DNA of 64,000 nucleotides from Oscillospiraceae bacterium (GCA_017438745.1 JAFRUS010000054.1:28546-92545); one strand, 5' to 3'. Numbered from the stretch's first letter, positions 54,158 to 63,797 are shown. Numbers and translations: made by a program. Notes: generated from the letters alone by a model not told the origin.

Positions 54158-54481
54158 ATGAAAAAATTATCTTTAATTTTGTTAGCACCGGTATTCATGA
54201 ATATCGTAACATTTGTAAGAACTTTTCTGTACGATCCGGTGATTATGTTTGCGATCTCATTTATGCTTTTCTTTGTTTCGCTTTATGCTGATCTTAACAA
54301 GGGTCAGGGCAGAAAGTGGAGACTGATCGCAGCAATGGATTTCATAGTAACAGGGGTGCTTATGATATGTGCTTTCTGTAATGCAGAGCACATGATACAC
54401 ATTTCGCTTATGTTTATTCTGGCTGCTGCCTGCTCGCTGGTAATTTTCAGCTGTGTAAGGAAACAGTCCGCAAAAATATAA
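54158..54481 (+). CDS. small four-span membrane protein under LytTR control (107 aa)
   Basis: 107 residues from ATG 54158; a GTG at 54149 is too close to the GAGGGGAG site. Four hydrophobic segments are visible (~3-20, ~27-43, ~52-70, ~78-96), with a short basic end. No family is recognised. The promoter copy 2 upstream makes it the clearest protein-coding target of the LytTR regulator. It might act in peptide export, immunity or feedback on the kinase; none of these is shown. Confidence 0.62.
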   Translation: MKKLSLILLAPVFMNIVTFVRTFLYDPVIMFAISFMLFFVSLYADLNKGQGRKWRLIAAMDFIVTGVLMICAFCNAEHMIHISLMFILAAACSLVIFSCVRKQSAKI

Positions 54482-54482
54482 T

Positions 54483-54525
54483 AAGCCGCTGCCGCGGTTC
54501 GGGTTACTCCGGACCACGGCTTTTT
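54483..54525 (+). terminator. terminator of the small membrane protein gene
   Basis: AGCCG plus GTTCGG pair with CCGGAC plus CGGCT around a short loop, followed by TTTTT. Confidence 0.75.
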
Positions 54526-54601
54526 GCTTTTAAAGGGACAGCCCGCCGGGAATTATTGCAAGTCCGTCAAATTTACCGGCGGGGCATTTATTCATTGTTT
54601 C

Positions 54602-54637
54602 AGTGAATATTTAAGGAAAAATGAATAAATATACAGT
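54602..54637 (+). promoter_or_regulatory. tandem ARG boxes (ArgR/AhrC operator) before argG
   Basis: AATGAATAAATATACAGT (54620-54637) matches the 18-bp ArgR/AhrC ARG-box consensus at about 14 positions. A weaker box (AGTGAATATTTAAGG, from 54602) is directly upstream. They end 5 bp before the -35, so arginine-dependent repression of argG is likely. Confidence 0.65.
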
Positions 54638-54642
54638 CTCTA

Positions 54643-54670
54643 TTGACTTTTACAGCCAAAGGTTTATAAT
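54643..54670 (+). promoter_or_regulatory. sigma-A promoter of argG
   Basis: TTGACT (54643-54648) and TATAAT (54665-54670) have a 16-bp spacer. Confidence 0.78.
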
Positions 54671-54712
54671 TGAAATATATCATTATTATAACGATCAACG
54701 GAGGTTATCATT

Positions 54713-55942
54713 ATGGCAACAAAAGATATAAAAAAAGTCGTTCTTGCATACTCAGGCGGACTTGATACTTCTATCATCATTCCGTGGCTCAAGGAAAACT
54801 ACAACAACTGCGAAGTAATCGCTGTTTCAGCTGACGTTGGACAGGGAACAGAACTTGACGGTCTCGAAGAAAAGGCTATCAAGACTGGTGCTTCAAAGCT
54901 CTACATAGAACACATCACAGAAGAATTCCTTACAGATTACGTATTCCCTACAGTTCAGGCTGGTGCTGTTTATGAAAACAGATATCTCCTCGGTACTTCT
55001 TTTGCAAGACCTATCATTGCAAAGAGAATCGCTGAGATCGCTGTTAAGGAAGGCGCAGACGCTATCTGCCACGGATGTACAGGTAAGGGTAATGACCAGG
55101 TTCGTTTCGAACTCGCTATCAAGGCATTTGCTCCTGACATGAAGATCATCGCTCCTTGGAGAGAATGGACAATCAAGTCAAGAGACGAAGAAATCGACTA
55201 CGCTGAAGCTCACAACATTCCGCTCAAGATCAACCGTGAAACAAACTACTCAAAGGACAAGAACATCTGGCACCTTTCACACGAAGGTCTCGATCTCGAA
55301 AGCCCGGCAAATGAACCACAGTACAACAAGCCAGGCTTCCTTGAACTTGGCGTTTCACCTGAACAGGCTCCTGACAAGCCAACATACATCACTCTTACAT
55401 TTGAAAAGGGCATTCCTGTTGCTCTCGACGGCAAGAAGATGGGTGCTACAGAACTCGTTTCAGCTCTTAACAAGGTTGGCGGCGAAAACGGTATCGGTAT
55501 CGCAGATCTCGTTGAAAACAGACTCGTTGGTATGAAGTCAAGAGGCGTTTACGAGACACCAGGCGGTACAATCCTTTACCACGCTCACGAAGTTCTCGAA
55601 ACAATCACACTCGACAAGGAAACAGCAAGAATCAAGCAGCACCTCGCTGTTAAGTTTGCTGATGTTGTATACAACGGCCAGTGGTTCACACCATTAAGAG
55701 AAGCTCTCTCAGCTTTCGTAACAGAAACACAGAAGACAGTAACAGGTGACGTTAAGCTCAAGCTCTACAAGGGCAACATCATCAATGCAGGCGTTACTTC
55801 ACCATACACACTCTATGATGAAGAAGTTGCTACATTCGACGAAGATGAAGTTTACAACCAGAAGGATGCAGAAGGATTTATCAACCTCTTCGGTCTTCCT
55901 ACACTTGTTAAGGCTAAGCTTGACGCTAAGAGAAACAAGTAA
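54713..55942 (+). CDS. argG: argininosuccinate synthase
   Basis: 409 residues, complete. The ATP-binding PP-motif [15 protein letters not shown] is at the N-terminus, followed by [15 protein letters not shown] and APWREW. It joins citrulline and aspartate using ATP, the seventh step of arginine synthesis. GGAGGT precedes ATG 54713. It has its own promoter with ARG boxes and its own terminator, so it is separate from the argH transcript. Codon use is strongly biased, as in highly expressed genes. Confidence 0.97.
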   Translation: MATKDIKKVVLAYSGGLDTSIIIPWLKENYNNCEVIAVSADVGQGTELDGLEEKAIKTGASKLYIEHITEEFLTDYVFPTVQAGAVYENRYLLGTSFARPIIAKRIAEIAVKEGADAICHGCTGKGNDQVRFELAIKAFAPDMKIIAPWREWTIKSRDEEIDYAEAHNIPLKINRETNYSKDKNIWHLSHEGLDLESPANEPQYNKPGFLELGVSPEQAPDKPTYITLTFEKGIPVALDGKKMGATELVSALNKVGGENGIGIADLVENRLVGMKSRGVYETPGGTILYHAHEVLETITLDKETARIKQHLAVKFADVVYNGQWFTPLREALSAFVTETQKTVTGDVKLKLYKGNIINAGVTSPYTLYDEEVATFDEDEVYNQKDAEGFINLFGLPTLVKAKLDAKRNK

Positions 55943-55980
55943 TTGCATTATAAACTCATAAAGTATTTTATACCAGTATA

Positions 55981-56017
55981 AAAGGGCGGGCGGTTAAGTT
56001 CGTCCGCCTTTTATTTT
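55981..56017 (+). terminator. terminator of argG
   Basis: AAAGGGCGGGCG pairs with CGTCCGCCTTTT (one mismatch), followed by ATTTTTA. Confidence 0.88.
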
Positions 56018-56055
56018 TATTTATGTTATCCTGATTTTGAGGGAGGTTTTTTGAA

Positions 56056-56634
56056 ATGGATGAGATCAAAACATATCAGCATAAAGTCGGAGAAAAGCTC
56101 AGACTTTCCGAGGACAGCATACCGGATGCAGAATTTGTCACAGTCAATCTTGAAAGAGCAGAGTTCAACAGTGTTAATCTTTCCACGGTAACTTTTGCGA
56201 AAGCGAACATGGAATGTGCCGTATTCAAGGAAGTCGATCTTAACAGCTGTGCGTTCCAGGATGCTTATCTTGACAACAGTACGATCCTTTCATCCAGCTT
56301 TGCAAAGGCTGTCATCGAGAATGTAAACATGGAAGCTGCCAAGTTTACAGGACTTAATATGTCCAGAGCAATGTACAAGGGAGTAAACTTCAAGGAAACC
56401 AAATTCACTGAAGTATCGCTTGATGACTCGCAGCTCTTTTATTCAGATATGCAGAATGCGTCATTTGAAAAAATCGTCCTCACAGGATCAAAGTTCACAG
56501 AGTGCAATCTTAAGGATATTGAGATAACCGAATGTGAAACTGACGGCCTCAAGATAGACGGTATCGATATCGGTGCTGTTATAAAGGCAATCAAAGAAAA
56601 GAAAATTGATGTAGATAAACTTATCAACGGTTGA
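56056..56634 (+). CDS. pentapeptide-repeat-like protein in the arginine cluster (192 aa)
   Basis: 192 residues. From ~25 to ~160 a five-residue periodicity with central Phe/Leu/Met runs through the chain (AEFNSVNLSTVTFAKANMEC, AKFTGLNMSRAMYKGVNFKE), typical of the pentapeptide-repeat right-handed beta-helix. The C-terminal ~25 residues are helical (GAVIKAIKEKKIDVDKLI). GGGAGG precedes ATG 56056. It lies 23 nt before argH and after the argG terminator, so it probably shares the argH transcript. No link between this fold and arginine synthesis is known to me. Confidence 0.75.
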   Translation: MDEIKTYQHKVGEKLRLSEDSIPDAEFVTVNLERAEFNSVNLSTVTFAKANMECAVFKEVDLNSCAFQDAYLDNSTILSSSFAKAVIENVNMEAAKFTGLNMSRAMYKGVNFKETKFTEVSLDDSQLFYSDMQNASFEKIVLTGSKFTECNLKDIEITECETDGLKIDGIDIGAVIKAIKEKKIDVDKLING

Positions 56635-56657
56635 TCAAGAAAGGTGTGTAGCTACTG

Positions 56658-58043
56658 ATGGCAAAAATGTGGGCCGGAAGATTTTCAAAGGAAGTCGATG
56701 AAACAGTAAATGCTTTCAATTCATCCATCTCCTTTGACGGAAGAATGTACAGACATGATATACAGGGAAGCATAGCTCATGCAACTATGCTCGGTAAGTG
56801 CGGGATCATTCCTGAGGAAGACAGCGTAAAGATCATTAAGGGACTTCGCGAGATCCTCGATGACATCGAGTCAGGCAAGCTTGAACTCGATATGACAGCT
56901 GAAGACATCCACATGTTCATTGAAGCTGAACTTACAAAGAGATACGGCGACACAGGCAAGAGACTTCATACATCACGTTCAAGAAACGACCAGGTAGCTG
57001 TTGACATAAGACTTTACCTCAGAGATGAGATCGAAGAGATAAGAAAGCTCACAGCTGATCTTGTAAAGGGTCTCTGTGAAATAGCTGAAAAGAATACAGA
57101 CACTATCATGCCGGGATACACTCATCTTCAGAGAGCACAGCCGATCACTCTTGCTCATCACATGATGGCATACGGCCAGATGCTTTTAAGAGATCTTTCA
57201 AGACTCGAAGACACTGCAGAGAGAATGAACGTAAATCCTCTCGGAAGCTGCGCTCTTGCCGGTACTACATATCCTATAGACCGTTTCATGACTTCAGAAC
57301 TCCTTGGCTTCAGAGAACCAATGGTAAACAGTCTTGACGGCGTATCAGACCGTGACTTCTGCGTTGAACTTGCATGCGCACTCTCACTTCTTATGACTCA
57401 TCTTTCAAGATTTTCTGAAGAAATCATTATGTGGTGCTCATGGGAATTCAAGTTCATCGAACTCGATGATGCCTATGCAACAGGCTCATCCATCATGCCA
57501 CAGAAGAAGAATCCGGATATTACAGAACTTATCAGAGGTAAGACAGGCCGTGTAACCGGCGATCTCGTTACACTTCTTTCAATGCTCAAGGGCCTTCCGC
57601 TTGCATACAACAAGGATATGCAGGAAGACAAGGAAGCTATTTTCGATGCCATTGACAATGTTAAGCTCTGCCTTAAGACTTTCATTCCGATGATCGGCAC
57701 AATGAGAATCAACAGGGAAAACATGCGTAATGCAGCAGCAAGAGGATTTATCAATGCTACTGACTGCGCAGACTACCTCGTTAAGAAGGGTATGCCTTTC
57801 CGTGATGCATACAAGATCACAGGACAGCTCGTTGCTCTCTGTATTGAAAAGAATGAAACTCTCGAAACCCTTCCTCTTGAGGAATACAGAAACTTTACTG
57901 ATCTGTTTGACAAGGACGTTTACGATGCAATCAGCCTTGAGACCTGCGTAAATCAGAGAAACTCTTACGGCGGTCCTTCACCTGAGGCTGTAAAGGTACA
58001 GATAGAAAAGACAAAGGCTTCACTTGCTGAGGCGATGTCATGA
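56658..58043 (+). CDS. argH: argininosuccinate lyase
   Basis: 461 residues, complete. The fumarase/lyase superfamily signature GSSIMPQKKNPD is present, with the N-terminal KMWAGRFSKEVDETVNAFN and the THLQRAQPITLAHH motif. It splits argininosuccinate into arginine and fumarate. GAAAGG precedes the start. The stop overlaps the start of the next small gene by 4 nt (ATGA). Confidence 0.97.
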   Translation: MAKMWAGRFSKEVDETVNAFNSSISFDGRMYRHDIQGSIAHATMLGKCGIIPEEDSVKIIKGLREILDDIESGKLELDMTAEDIHMFIEAELTKRYGDTGKRLHTSRSRNDQVAVDIRLYLRDEIEEIRKLTADLVKGLCEIAEKNTDTIMPGYTHLQRAQPITLAHHMMAYGQMLLRDLSRLEDTAERMNVNPLGSCALAGTTYPIDRFMTSELLGFREPMVNSLDGVSDRDFCVELACALSLLMTHLSRFSEEIIMWCSWEFKFIELDDAYATGSSIMPQKKNPDITELIRGKTGRVTGDLVTLLSMLKGLPLAYNKDMQEDKEAIFDAIDNVKLCLKTFIPMIGTMRINRENMRNAAARGFINATDCADYLVKKGMPFRDAYKITGQLVALCIEKNETLETLPLEEYRNFTDLFDKDVYDAISLETCVNQRNSYGGPSPEAVKVQIEKTKASLAEAMS

Positions 58044-58270
58044 TGAATCGTAAAAACATCATTTCAGTTTTCCTGATAAGCCTTGCAGGCGTGTTCGTCT
58101 GGTTTATCGGATTTCTTGTTATCATGATGCTCAAGTTTGAAAACTCACCGCAGGTAAACAAGGTTTGGCTCATTATTACCTTCGGTGCAACAATGGTTTT
58201 CAGTGTCGTTAAGAATATTAAGGACGACATCAAGGAAACTGACGAAAAGGATAAAAAGAAAGGTGAATAA
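58040..58270 (+). CDS. 76-residue membrane protein between argH and argC
   Basis: 76 residues with two membrane spans (~7-31 and ~39-55) and a Lys/Asp/Glu-rich C-terminus (KDDIKETDEKDKKKGE). It starts in the ATGA overlap with argH and ends 2 nt before argC, so it is translated as part of the arg operon. I do not recognise the family; the operon position alone cannot assign a role. Confidence 0.65.
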   Translation: MMNRKNIISVFLISLAGVFVWFIGFLVIMMLKFENSPQVNKVWLIITFGATMVFSVVKNIKDDIKETDEKDKKKGE

Positions 58271-58272
58271 CG

Positions 58273-59223
58273 TTGGCAGTTAAAGTATATATCGACGGTC
58301 AGGAAGGTACTACCGGACTTCGCATTATCGAAAGATTCAGCGGAAGAAATGATATTGAACTTCTTAAAATAGATGAAGACAAGAGAAAGGATCCTGAGGA
58401 AAGAAAGAAGCTTATCAACAGCTCAGACTTTACTTTCCTTTGTCTCCCTGATGCAGCTTCCATCGAAGCAGTTTCATTTGTAGAGAATGATCACGTAAGA
58501 ATTCTCGATGCTTCAACAGCTCACAGAACAAACGACAACTGGGTATACGGTTTTCCGGAACTTTCAGCTTCACAGCGTGAAAAGATAAAGACTACAAAAA
58601 GACTTGCAGTTCCTGGCTGCTACGCAAGTGGATTTATTTCACTCGTAGCTCCTCTCGTAAGTGCAGGTGTCATGCAGAAGGATTTTCCTGTATTCGCATA
58701 TGCCACTTCAGGATACAGCGGAGCAGGCAAGAAGGCTATCGCTGTTTACGAGGGCACAGACAAGCCGTATGAATTTGGCAGCCCGAGACAGTATGCTCTT
58801 ACACAGTCCCACAAGCATCTTCCGGAAATGCAGAAGATCTCAGGACTTTCAGTAAAGCCTATGTTCAATCCTATTGTCTGTGATTACTACAGCGGAATGG
58901 TTGTTTCTGTTCCGATACAGACAAGACTTCTCGAAAAGAAGTGCGGAATAAATGATATCTACGAAGCTCTTGCCAAGCACTACGAAGGACAGAAGATGGT
59001 TTCAGTAATGTCCATGGGCGGTACTGCAGAACTTCCTGACGGTTTCCTCGCTTCCAATACACTCAGCAATCACGACAGAATGCAGATCTTTGTATTCGGA
59101 AACGACGATCAGGTTCTCCTCTGCTCACGTCTCGACAATCTCGGCAAGGGTGCGTCAGGCGCAGCTGTTCAGTGTCTCAACATTATGATGGGCATTGACG
59201 AGGCAACCGGACTTAATATTTGA
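58273..59223 (+). CDS. argC: N-acetyl-gamma-glutamyl-phosphate reductase (type 2)
   Basis: 316 residues from a TTG start at 58273 preceded by AAAGGTGAA. The NADP-binding N-terminus has GQEGTTGLRI, the hallmark of type 2 ArgC; the catalytic Cys is in VPGCYASGF. It reduces N-acetylglutamyl phosphate to the semialdehyde, the third step of the pathway. The length fits type 2 and is shorter than type 1. Confidence 0.95.
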   Translation: MAVKVYIDGQEGTTGLRIIERFSGRNDIELLKIDEDKRKDPEERKKLINSSDFTFLCLPDAASIEAVSFVENDHVRILDASTAHRTNDNWVYGFPELSASQREKIKTTKRLAVPGCYASGFISLVAPLVSAGVMQKDFPVFAYATSGYSGAGKKAIAVYEGTDKPYEFGSPRQYALTQSHKHLPEMQKISGLSVKPMFNPIVCDYYSGMVVSVPIQTRLLEKKCGINDIYEALAKHYEGQKMVSVMSMGGTAELPDGFLASNTLSNHDRMQIFVFGNDDQVLLCSRLDNLGKGASGAAVQCLNIMMGIDEATGLNI

Positions 59224-59239
59224 TAAAGAGGTAATTACA

Positions 59240-60472
59240 ATGCCAGATTTTAATATACTCGAAGGCGGAGTTACTGCTCCGAAGGGATTTCAGGCTGCTT
59301 CAGCTGCAGCAGGCATCAAGTACAAGGGACGTACCGATATGGCTCTTGTTTACAGCGATGCGCCATGCGTTACAGCCGGTGTTTACACAACAAACGTGGT
59401 AAAGGCTGCTCCTGTTTTATGGGACAAGGCCATTACCGATTCAGATAAAAAGGTAAGAGCCGTTGTTGTCAACTCAGGTATAGCAAATGCCTGCACAGGC
59501 AAGCAGGGACTCGACATCTGCAGAGTTACAGGTGAAGCTGTTGCCGAGATAACAGGAGATACAGCTGAAAGCGTTCTCGTGGGTTCCACAGGCGTTATCG
59601 GCATGAAGATAGATCCTGCAAAGATCACAGCAGGTGTAAAGGATCTCATGTCTAAGAAGGCTTACGGTAAGGAAGCCGGAACAGAAGCTTCAAAGGCTAT
59701 CATGACAACAGATACGATCAACAAGGAAATTGCTGTTTCATTTGAAATAGGCGGCAAGACAGTAACAGTCGGCGCAATGAGCAAGGGTTCAGGCATGATC
59801 CACCCTAACATGTGTACAATGCTCGGCTACGTTACAACAGACGCTGTTATCGAAAAGAAGCTCCTTCAGGAAGCTCTTTCAGATGTTGTAAAAGATACAT
59901 TCAACATGATCACAGTTGACGGCGACACATCAACAAACGATACGCTCCTCGTTCTTGCAAACGGTCTTGCAGAAAACCCTGCTATCGATGCAAAAGACGA
60001 AAACTATAAACTTTTCCGTGACGCACTTTACTATGTCTGCGAATATCTCGCAAAGAGAATGGCAGGCGACGGAGAAGGTGCAACAGCTCTCTTTGAAGCT
60101 AAGATCATCAACGCAAAGTCAAAGGAAGACGCCAAGATAATGGCTCGTTCAGTTGTAGGTTCAAACCTTTCAAAGGCTGCTATCTACGGCCACGACGCAA
60201 ACTTCGGCCGTTTCCTCTGTGCAATGGGTTACTCAGGTGCTCAGTTTGACCAGAACGACGTTCAGCTCTATTTTGAAAGTGCTGCCGGCAAGATGATGGT
60301 ATTCGACAAGGGTGATCCGGTTCCTTTTGAAGAAGAGGAAGCAACAAAGATCCTCTCAGAAAAGGCTGTTACTATACTCATCAACATGAACGAGGGTACG
60401 GAAAGCGCCACAGCCTGGGGCTGCGATCTTACATATGATTACGTAAAGATCAACGCAGACTACAGAAGCTGA
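59240..60472 (+). CDS. argJ: glutamate N-acetyltransferase / ornithine acetyltransferase
   Basis: 410 residues from ATG 59240 (MPDFNILEGGVTAPKGFQ) with AGAGG upstream; an earlier in-frame start at 59195 lies inside argC. The self-cleavage site is in HPNMCTMLGYVTTD, where the chain is cut before the nucleophile Thr. It moves acetyl from N-acetylornithine to glutamate, the cyclic pathway. No argA or argE is present here, consistent with that route. Whether it also uses acetyl-CoA cannot be told. Confidence 0.95.
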   Translation: MPDFNILEGGVTAPKGFQAASAAAGIKYKGRTDMALVYSDAPCVTAGVYTTNVVKAAPVLWDKAITDSDKKVRAVVVNSGIANACTGKQGLDICRVTGEAVAEITGDTAESVLVGSTGVIGMKIDPAKITAGVKDLMSKKAYGKEAGTEASKAIMTTDTINKEIAVSFEIGGKTVTVGAMSKGSGMIHPNMCTMLGYVTTDAVIEKKLLQEALSDVVKDTFNMITVDGDTSTNDTLLVLANGLAENPAIDAKDENYKLFRDALYYVCEYLAKRMAGDGEGATALFEAKIINAKSKEDAKIMARSVVGSNLSKAAIYGHDANFGRFLCAMGYSGAQFDQNDVQLYFESAAGKMMVFDKGDPVPFEEEEATKILSEKAVTILINMNEGTESATAWGCDLTYDYVKINADYRS

Positions 60473-60550
60473 TCATTTAAATATTTAGATTTATTCATAT
60501 ATGAGCGCGGGTATGTTCCAAGCGCTCGAGATAATATTTTTTTACGAAAG

Positions 60551-61423
60551 ATGGTTACGAAATTGGAAACTATAGAAAACAGTGTTCGTTCACAGATACT
60601 CATTGATGCACTTCCTTACATTCAGAAGTACAACAACAAGATCGTTGTCGTTAAGTACGGCGGAAACGCAATGACAAACGATGACCTCAAGCAGGCAGTT
60701 ATGAGTGACATAGTTCTTCTTTCACTCGTAGGCGTAAAGGTTGTCCTCGTTCACGGCGGCGGTCCTGAAATAAGCGATATGCTTAAGAGACTCAACATCG
60801 AAAGCAAGTTCATCGGCGGTCTCAGATATACCGACAAGGAAACTGTTGACGTTGTAAAGATGGTTCTCGCAGGTAAGCTCAACAAGGAGCTCGTTGCACT
60901 TCTCACAGCTCACAAGGGTACAGCCATCGGTCTCTGCGGTATCGACGGACAGATGCTCGTTGCTGAAAAGGTTCAGTCTGAAGAAGACCTCGGATTTGTA
61001 GGCGACATCACAAAGGTAAACACCAAGATCATCACAGATGCTCTTGACAACGGATATATTCCTGTTATAGCTACAGTAGGAAGCACACCTGACGGCCAGA
61101 CAATGAACATCAACGCTGATACAGCTGCTTCAAGAATCGCATCAGAACTCGGTGCTGAAAACCTCATCCTCATGACAGATATTGCTGGTCTTCTCAAGGA
61201 CAAGGATGATCCTTCAACACTTATCCCTTCAGTAAATGTAAGCGACGTTCCTTACATGAAGAGACAGGGCATCATCTCAGGCGGTATGATCCCTAAGATC
61301 GAATGTTGCGTTGAGGCTGTAAGAAGAGGCGTGAACAAGACTGTTATCATAGACGGCAGAGTTCCGCATTCAATTCTTATCGAACTTCTTACAAACGAGG
61401 GCATTGGTACACAGTTTACCTGA
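60551..61423 (+). CDS. argB: acetylglutamate kinase
   Basis: 290 residues. Amino acid kinase fold: VVKYGGNAMTND at the N-terminus, VHGGGPEISDML, and NADTAASRIASELGAE. It phosphorylates N-acetylglutamate, usually the arginine-inhibited step. The ribosome-binding site is weak (CGAAAG); TTG 60563 is a possible alternative start. A 78-bp gap to argJ shows no obvious promoter. Confidence 0.95.
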   Translation: MVTKLETIENSVRSQILIDALPYIQKYNNKIVVVKYGGNAMTNDDLKQAVMSDIVLLSLVGVKVVLVHGGGPEISDMLKRLNIESKFIGGLRYTDKETVDVVKMVLAGKLNKELVALLTAHKGTAIGLCGIDGQMLVAEKVQSEEDLGFVGDITKVNTKIITDALDNGYIPVIATVGSTPDGQTMNINADTAASRIASELGAENLILMTDIAGLLKDKDDPSTLIPSVNVSDVPYMKRQGIISGGMIPKIECCVEAVRRGVNKTVIIDGRVPHSILIELLTNEGIGTQFT

Positions 61424-61450
61424 TGTCCTTATGAAATAAACGAAAGGTAA

Positions 61451-62623
61451 ATGACAATGACTACAATAGAAAAATTCAACGACAGCGTTATGCATACCTA
61501 CGGCCGTTACGATCTCGTAATGGAATCAGGAAGCGGACGCGAAGCCGTTGACGAAAACAATAAAAAATATATCGACTTCGGAAGCGGTATAGGAACCAAT
61601 TCACTTGGCTACTGCGACGAAGAATGGGCTGATGCGGTGTGCAGGCAGGTACGCAGCATCCAGCACACATCAAACTACTACTACACAGCTGTTCAGGCTG
61701 AGTTTGCAGATAAGCTCTGCAAGACTACCGATTATGACAAGGTATTCTTCGGAAACAGCGGCGCCGAAGCTAACGAATGTGCCATCAAGATAGCACGTAA
61801 GTACAGCTTTGACAAGTACGGTAAGGGCCGCAGCACAATAATCACACTTGTGAACTCATTCCACGGCCGTACAATGGCTACTCTTTCAGCTACAGGACAG
61901 GACGTTTTCCATAACTATTTCTTCCCGTTCCTCGAAGGTTTCGTTCACACACCTGCAAATGATATCGAAGCGCTTAAGAAATGTGCAGACGATACAGTAT
62001 GTGCCATCATGATCGAAATGGTACAGGGCGAAGGCGGCGTTGTAAAGCTCGACGAAGACTTCGTAAAGGCAGTACGTGCAATCTGTGACGAAAAGGATAT
62101 CCTTATGATAGCTGATGAAGTTCAGACAGGTGCAGGACGTACAGGCAAGTTCCTTGCTTCAGAACATTTCGGCGTAAAGCCTGATATAACAACAATGGCA
62201 AAGGGCATCGCAGGCGGTATTCCGATAGGTGCATGTCTTGCTTCAGAAAAATGTTCAGCTGTTCTTGTTCCTGGCACACACGGTTCAACATTCGGCGGCA
62301 ACCCGATAGCATGTGCAGGTGGAAATGTAGTTGTTTCACGCGTATCTTCTCCTGAATTCCTTGCAGAAGTACAGAAGAAGAGCGAATATATCTTTGACAG
62401 GGTTTCAAAGATGAAGGGCGTTGCCTCAGTTACTGGTCTCGGTCTTATGATCGGTATCGAGCTTACAGAAAAGAAAGCAGCAGATGTTGTAAAGGCTGCT
62501 CTCGACAAGGGACTCCTTCTCCTTACAGCCAAGACAAAGGTTCGTCTTCTCCCGCCTCTTACAATAACATACGAGGAGATAGATGCAGGACTTAAAATAA
62601 TTGAAGAATTACTTGCAGAATAA
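61451..62623 (+). CDS. argD: acetylornithine aminotransferase
   Basis: 390 residues, class III PLP aminotransferase: FFGNSGAEANECAIKIARKY, LVNSFHGRTMATLSATGQ, MIADEVQTGAGRTGKF and the PLP-lysine region TTMAKGIAGGIPIGA. It converts N-acetylglutamate semialdehyde to N-acetylornithine. GAAAGG lies upstream; ATG 61451 or 61457 could be used. Order argJ-argB-argD-argF is typical. Confidence 0.95.
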   Translation: MTMTTIEKFNDSVMHTYGRYDLVMESGSGREAVDENNKKYIDFGSGIGTNSLGYCDEEWADAVCRQVRSIQHTSNYYYTAVQAEFADKLCKTTDYDKVFFGNSGAEANECAIKIARKYSFDKYGKGRSTIITLVNSFHGRTMATLSATGQDVFHNYFFPFLEGFVHTPANDIEALKKCADDTVCAIMIEMVQGEGGVVKLDEDFVKAVRAICDEKDILMIADEVQTGAGRTGKFLASEHFGVKPDITTMAKGIAGGIPIGACLASEKCSAVLVPGTHGSTFGGNPIACAGGNVVVSRVSSPEFLAEVQKKSEYIFDRVSKMKGVASVTGLGLMIGIELTEKKAADVVKAALDKGLLLLTAKTKVRLLPPLTITYEEIDAGLKIIEELLAE

Positions 62624-62646
62624 ACACAGAAAGGAAGAATTAAAAG

Positions 62647-63552
62647 ATGAAACATTTACTCACCATGATGCAGTTAAGCAAGGAAGAGATAATCGACCTT
62701 CTTAATCTCGCAGACCAGCTCAAATACGAACTCAAGCACGGCATCCCGCATCCGCACCTTAAGGGAAAGACTCTGGGTATGATATTCCAGAAGGCTTCAA
62801 CACGTACACGTGTTTCTTTTGAAACAGGTATGTATCAGCTCGGCGGCTATCCTCTTTTCCTTTCATCAAACGACCTTCAGATAGGCCGCGGCGAACCGGT
62901 ACAGGATACAGCACGTGTTCTCTCACGTTATCTTGATGGTATCATGATCAGAACTTTCGAACAGAAGGAAGTTGAAGATCTTGCAAAGTACGGTTCTATT
63001 CCGATAATCAATGGCCTTACAGACTACTGCCACCCATGCCAGGTACTTGCTGACCTTATGACAGTACGTGAATTCAAGGGCAGCTTTGACGGTCTCAAGA
63101 TGTGTTACATTGGCGACGGCAACAACATGGCTAACTCACTTATCACAGGGTTCCTTAAGGTAGGTATGAGCGTTTCAGTTGCATGCCCTGATGATTATCA
63201 GCCTGCAGATACAGTTCTTGAATATGCACGTTCAACAGGACGTTTCACAATGACAAACAAGCCTCTTGAAGCAGCTCAGGGTGCTGATGTACTCTTAACA
63301 GACGTATGGGCATCAATGGGTCAGGAAGGCGAAGCAGAAAAGAGAAAGATAGCATTTACAGGATACCAGATCAACGATGATATCATGGCGGCAGCAAATG
63401 AAAAGGCTATGGTTCTCCACTGTCTCCCTGCACACCGTGAAGAAGAGATCACAGAAAAGGTATTCGAAGCTCACGCAGACGAGATCTTCGAAGAAGCAGA
63501 AAACCGTCTCCACGCTCAGAAGGCAGTTATGGTCAAGCTTATGGCTGACTAA
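62647..63552 (+). CDS. argF: ornithine carbamoyltransferase
   Basis: 301 residues. The carbamoyl-phosphate motif appears as STRTRVSFE and the ornithine/active-site motif as HCLPAHREEE, with GLTDYCHPCQVLADLMT. It makes citrulline from ornithine and carbamoyl phosphate. AAAGGAAG precedes ATG 62647. It is the last gene of the operon, followed by a terminator at 63621. Confidence 0.96.
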   Translation: MKHLLTMMQLSKEEIIDLLNLADQLKYELKHGIPHPHLKGKTLGMIFQKASTRTRVSFETGMYQLGGYPLFLSSNDLQIGRGEPVQDTARVLSRYLDGIMIRTFEQKEVEDLAKYGSIPIINGLTDYCHPCQVLADLMTVREFKGSFDGLKMCYIGDGNNMANSLITGFLKVGMSVSVACPDDYQPADTVLEYARSTGRFTMTNKPLEAAQGADVLLTDVWASMGQEGEAEKRKIAFTGYQINDDIMAAANEKAMVLHCLPAHREEEITEKVFEAHADEIFEEAENRLHAQKAVMVKLMAD

Positions 63553-63620
63553 GTATATTCAACTCTTCGGAACGAATATACTGATCCGGATCACGGAACA
63601 TAAGAATGATTGTTTATCAA

Positions 63621-63655
63621 CCCCATCGGTAAAATGACCGGTGGGGATTTATGTT
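63621..63655 (+). terminator. terminator of the arginine operon
   Basis: CCCCATCGGT pairs with ACCGGTGGGG (one G-T pair), followed by a T-rich stretch. Confidence 0.8.
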
Positions 63656-63762
63656 TGTTTAAAGTGTATACGGCACGGAAGAGTACTTGTCTACATAAAT
63701 TACGTCATGTCCTTTTATAAACTGTTGAAGATTAACAAAGCGAAAAAAATCGAAAAAAACTG

Positions 63763-63791
63763 TTGACAGAGGCTTGATTACGTGGTATAAT
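63763..63791 (+). promoter_or_regulatory. rRNA operon promoter
   Basis: Consensus TTGACA (63763-63768) and TATAAT (63786-63791) with a 17-bp spacer: the strongest promoter in the window. Confidence 0.88.
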
Positions 63792-63797
63792 AATAAA

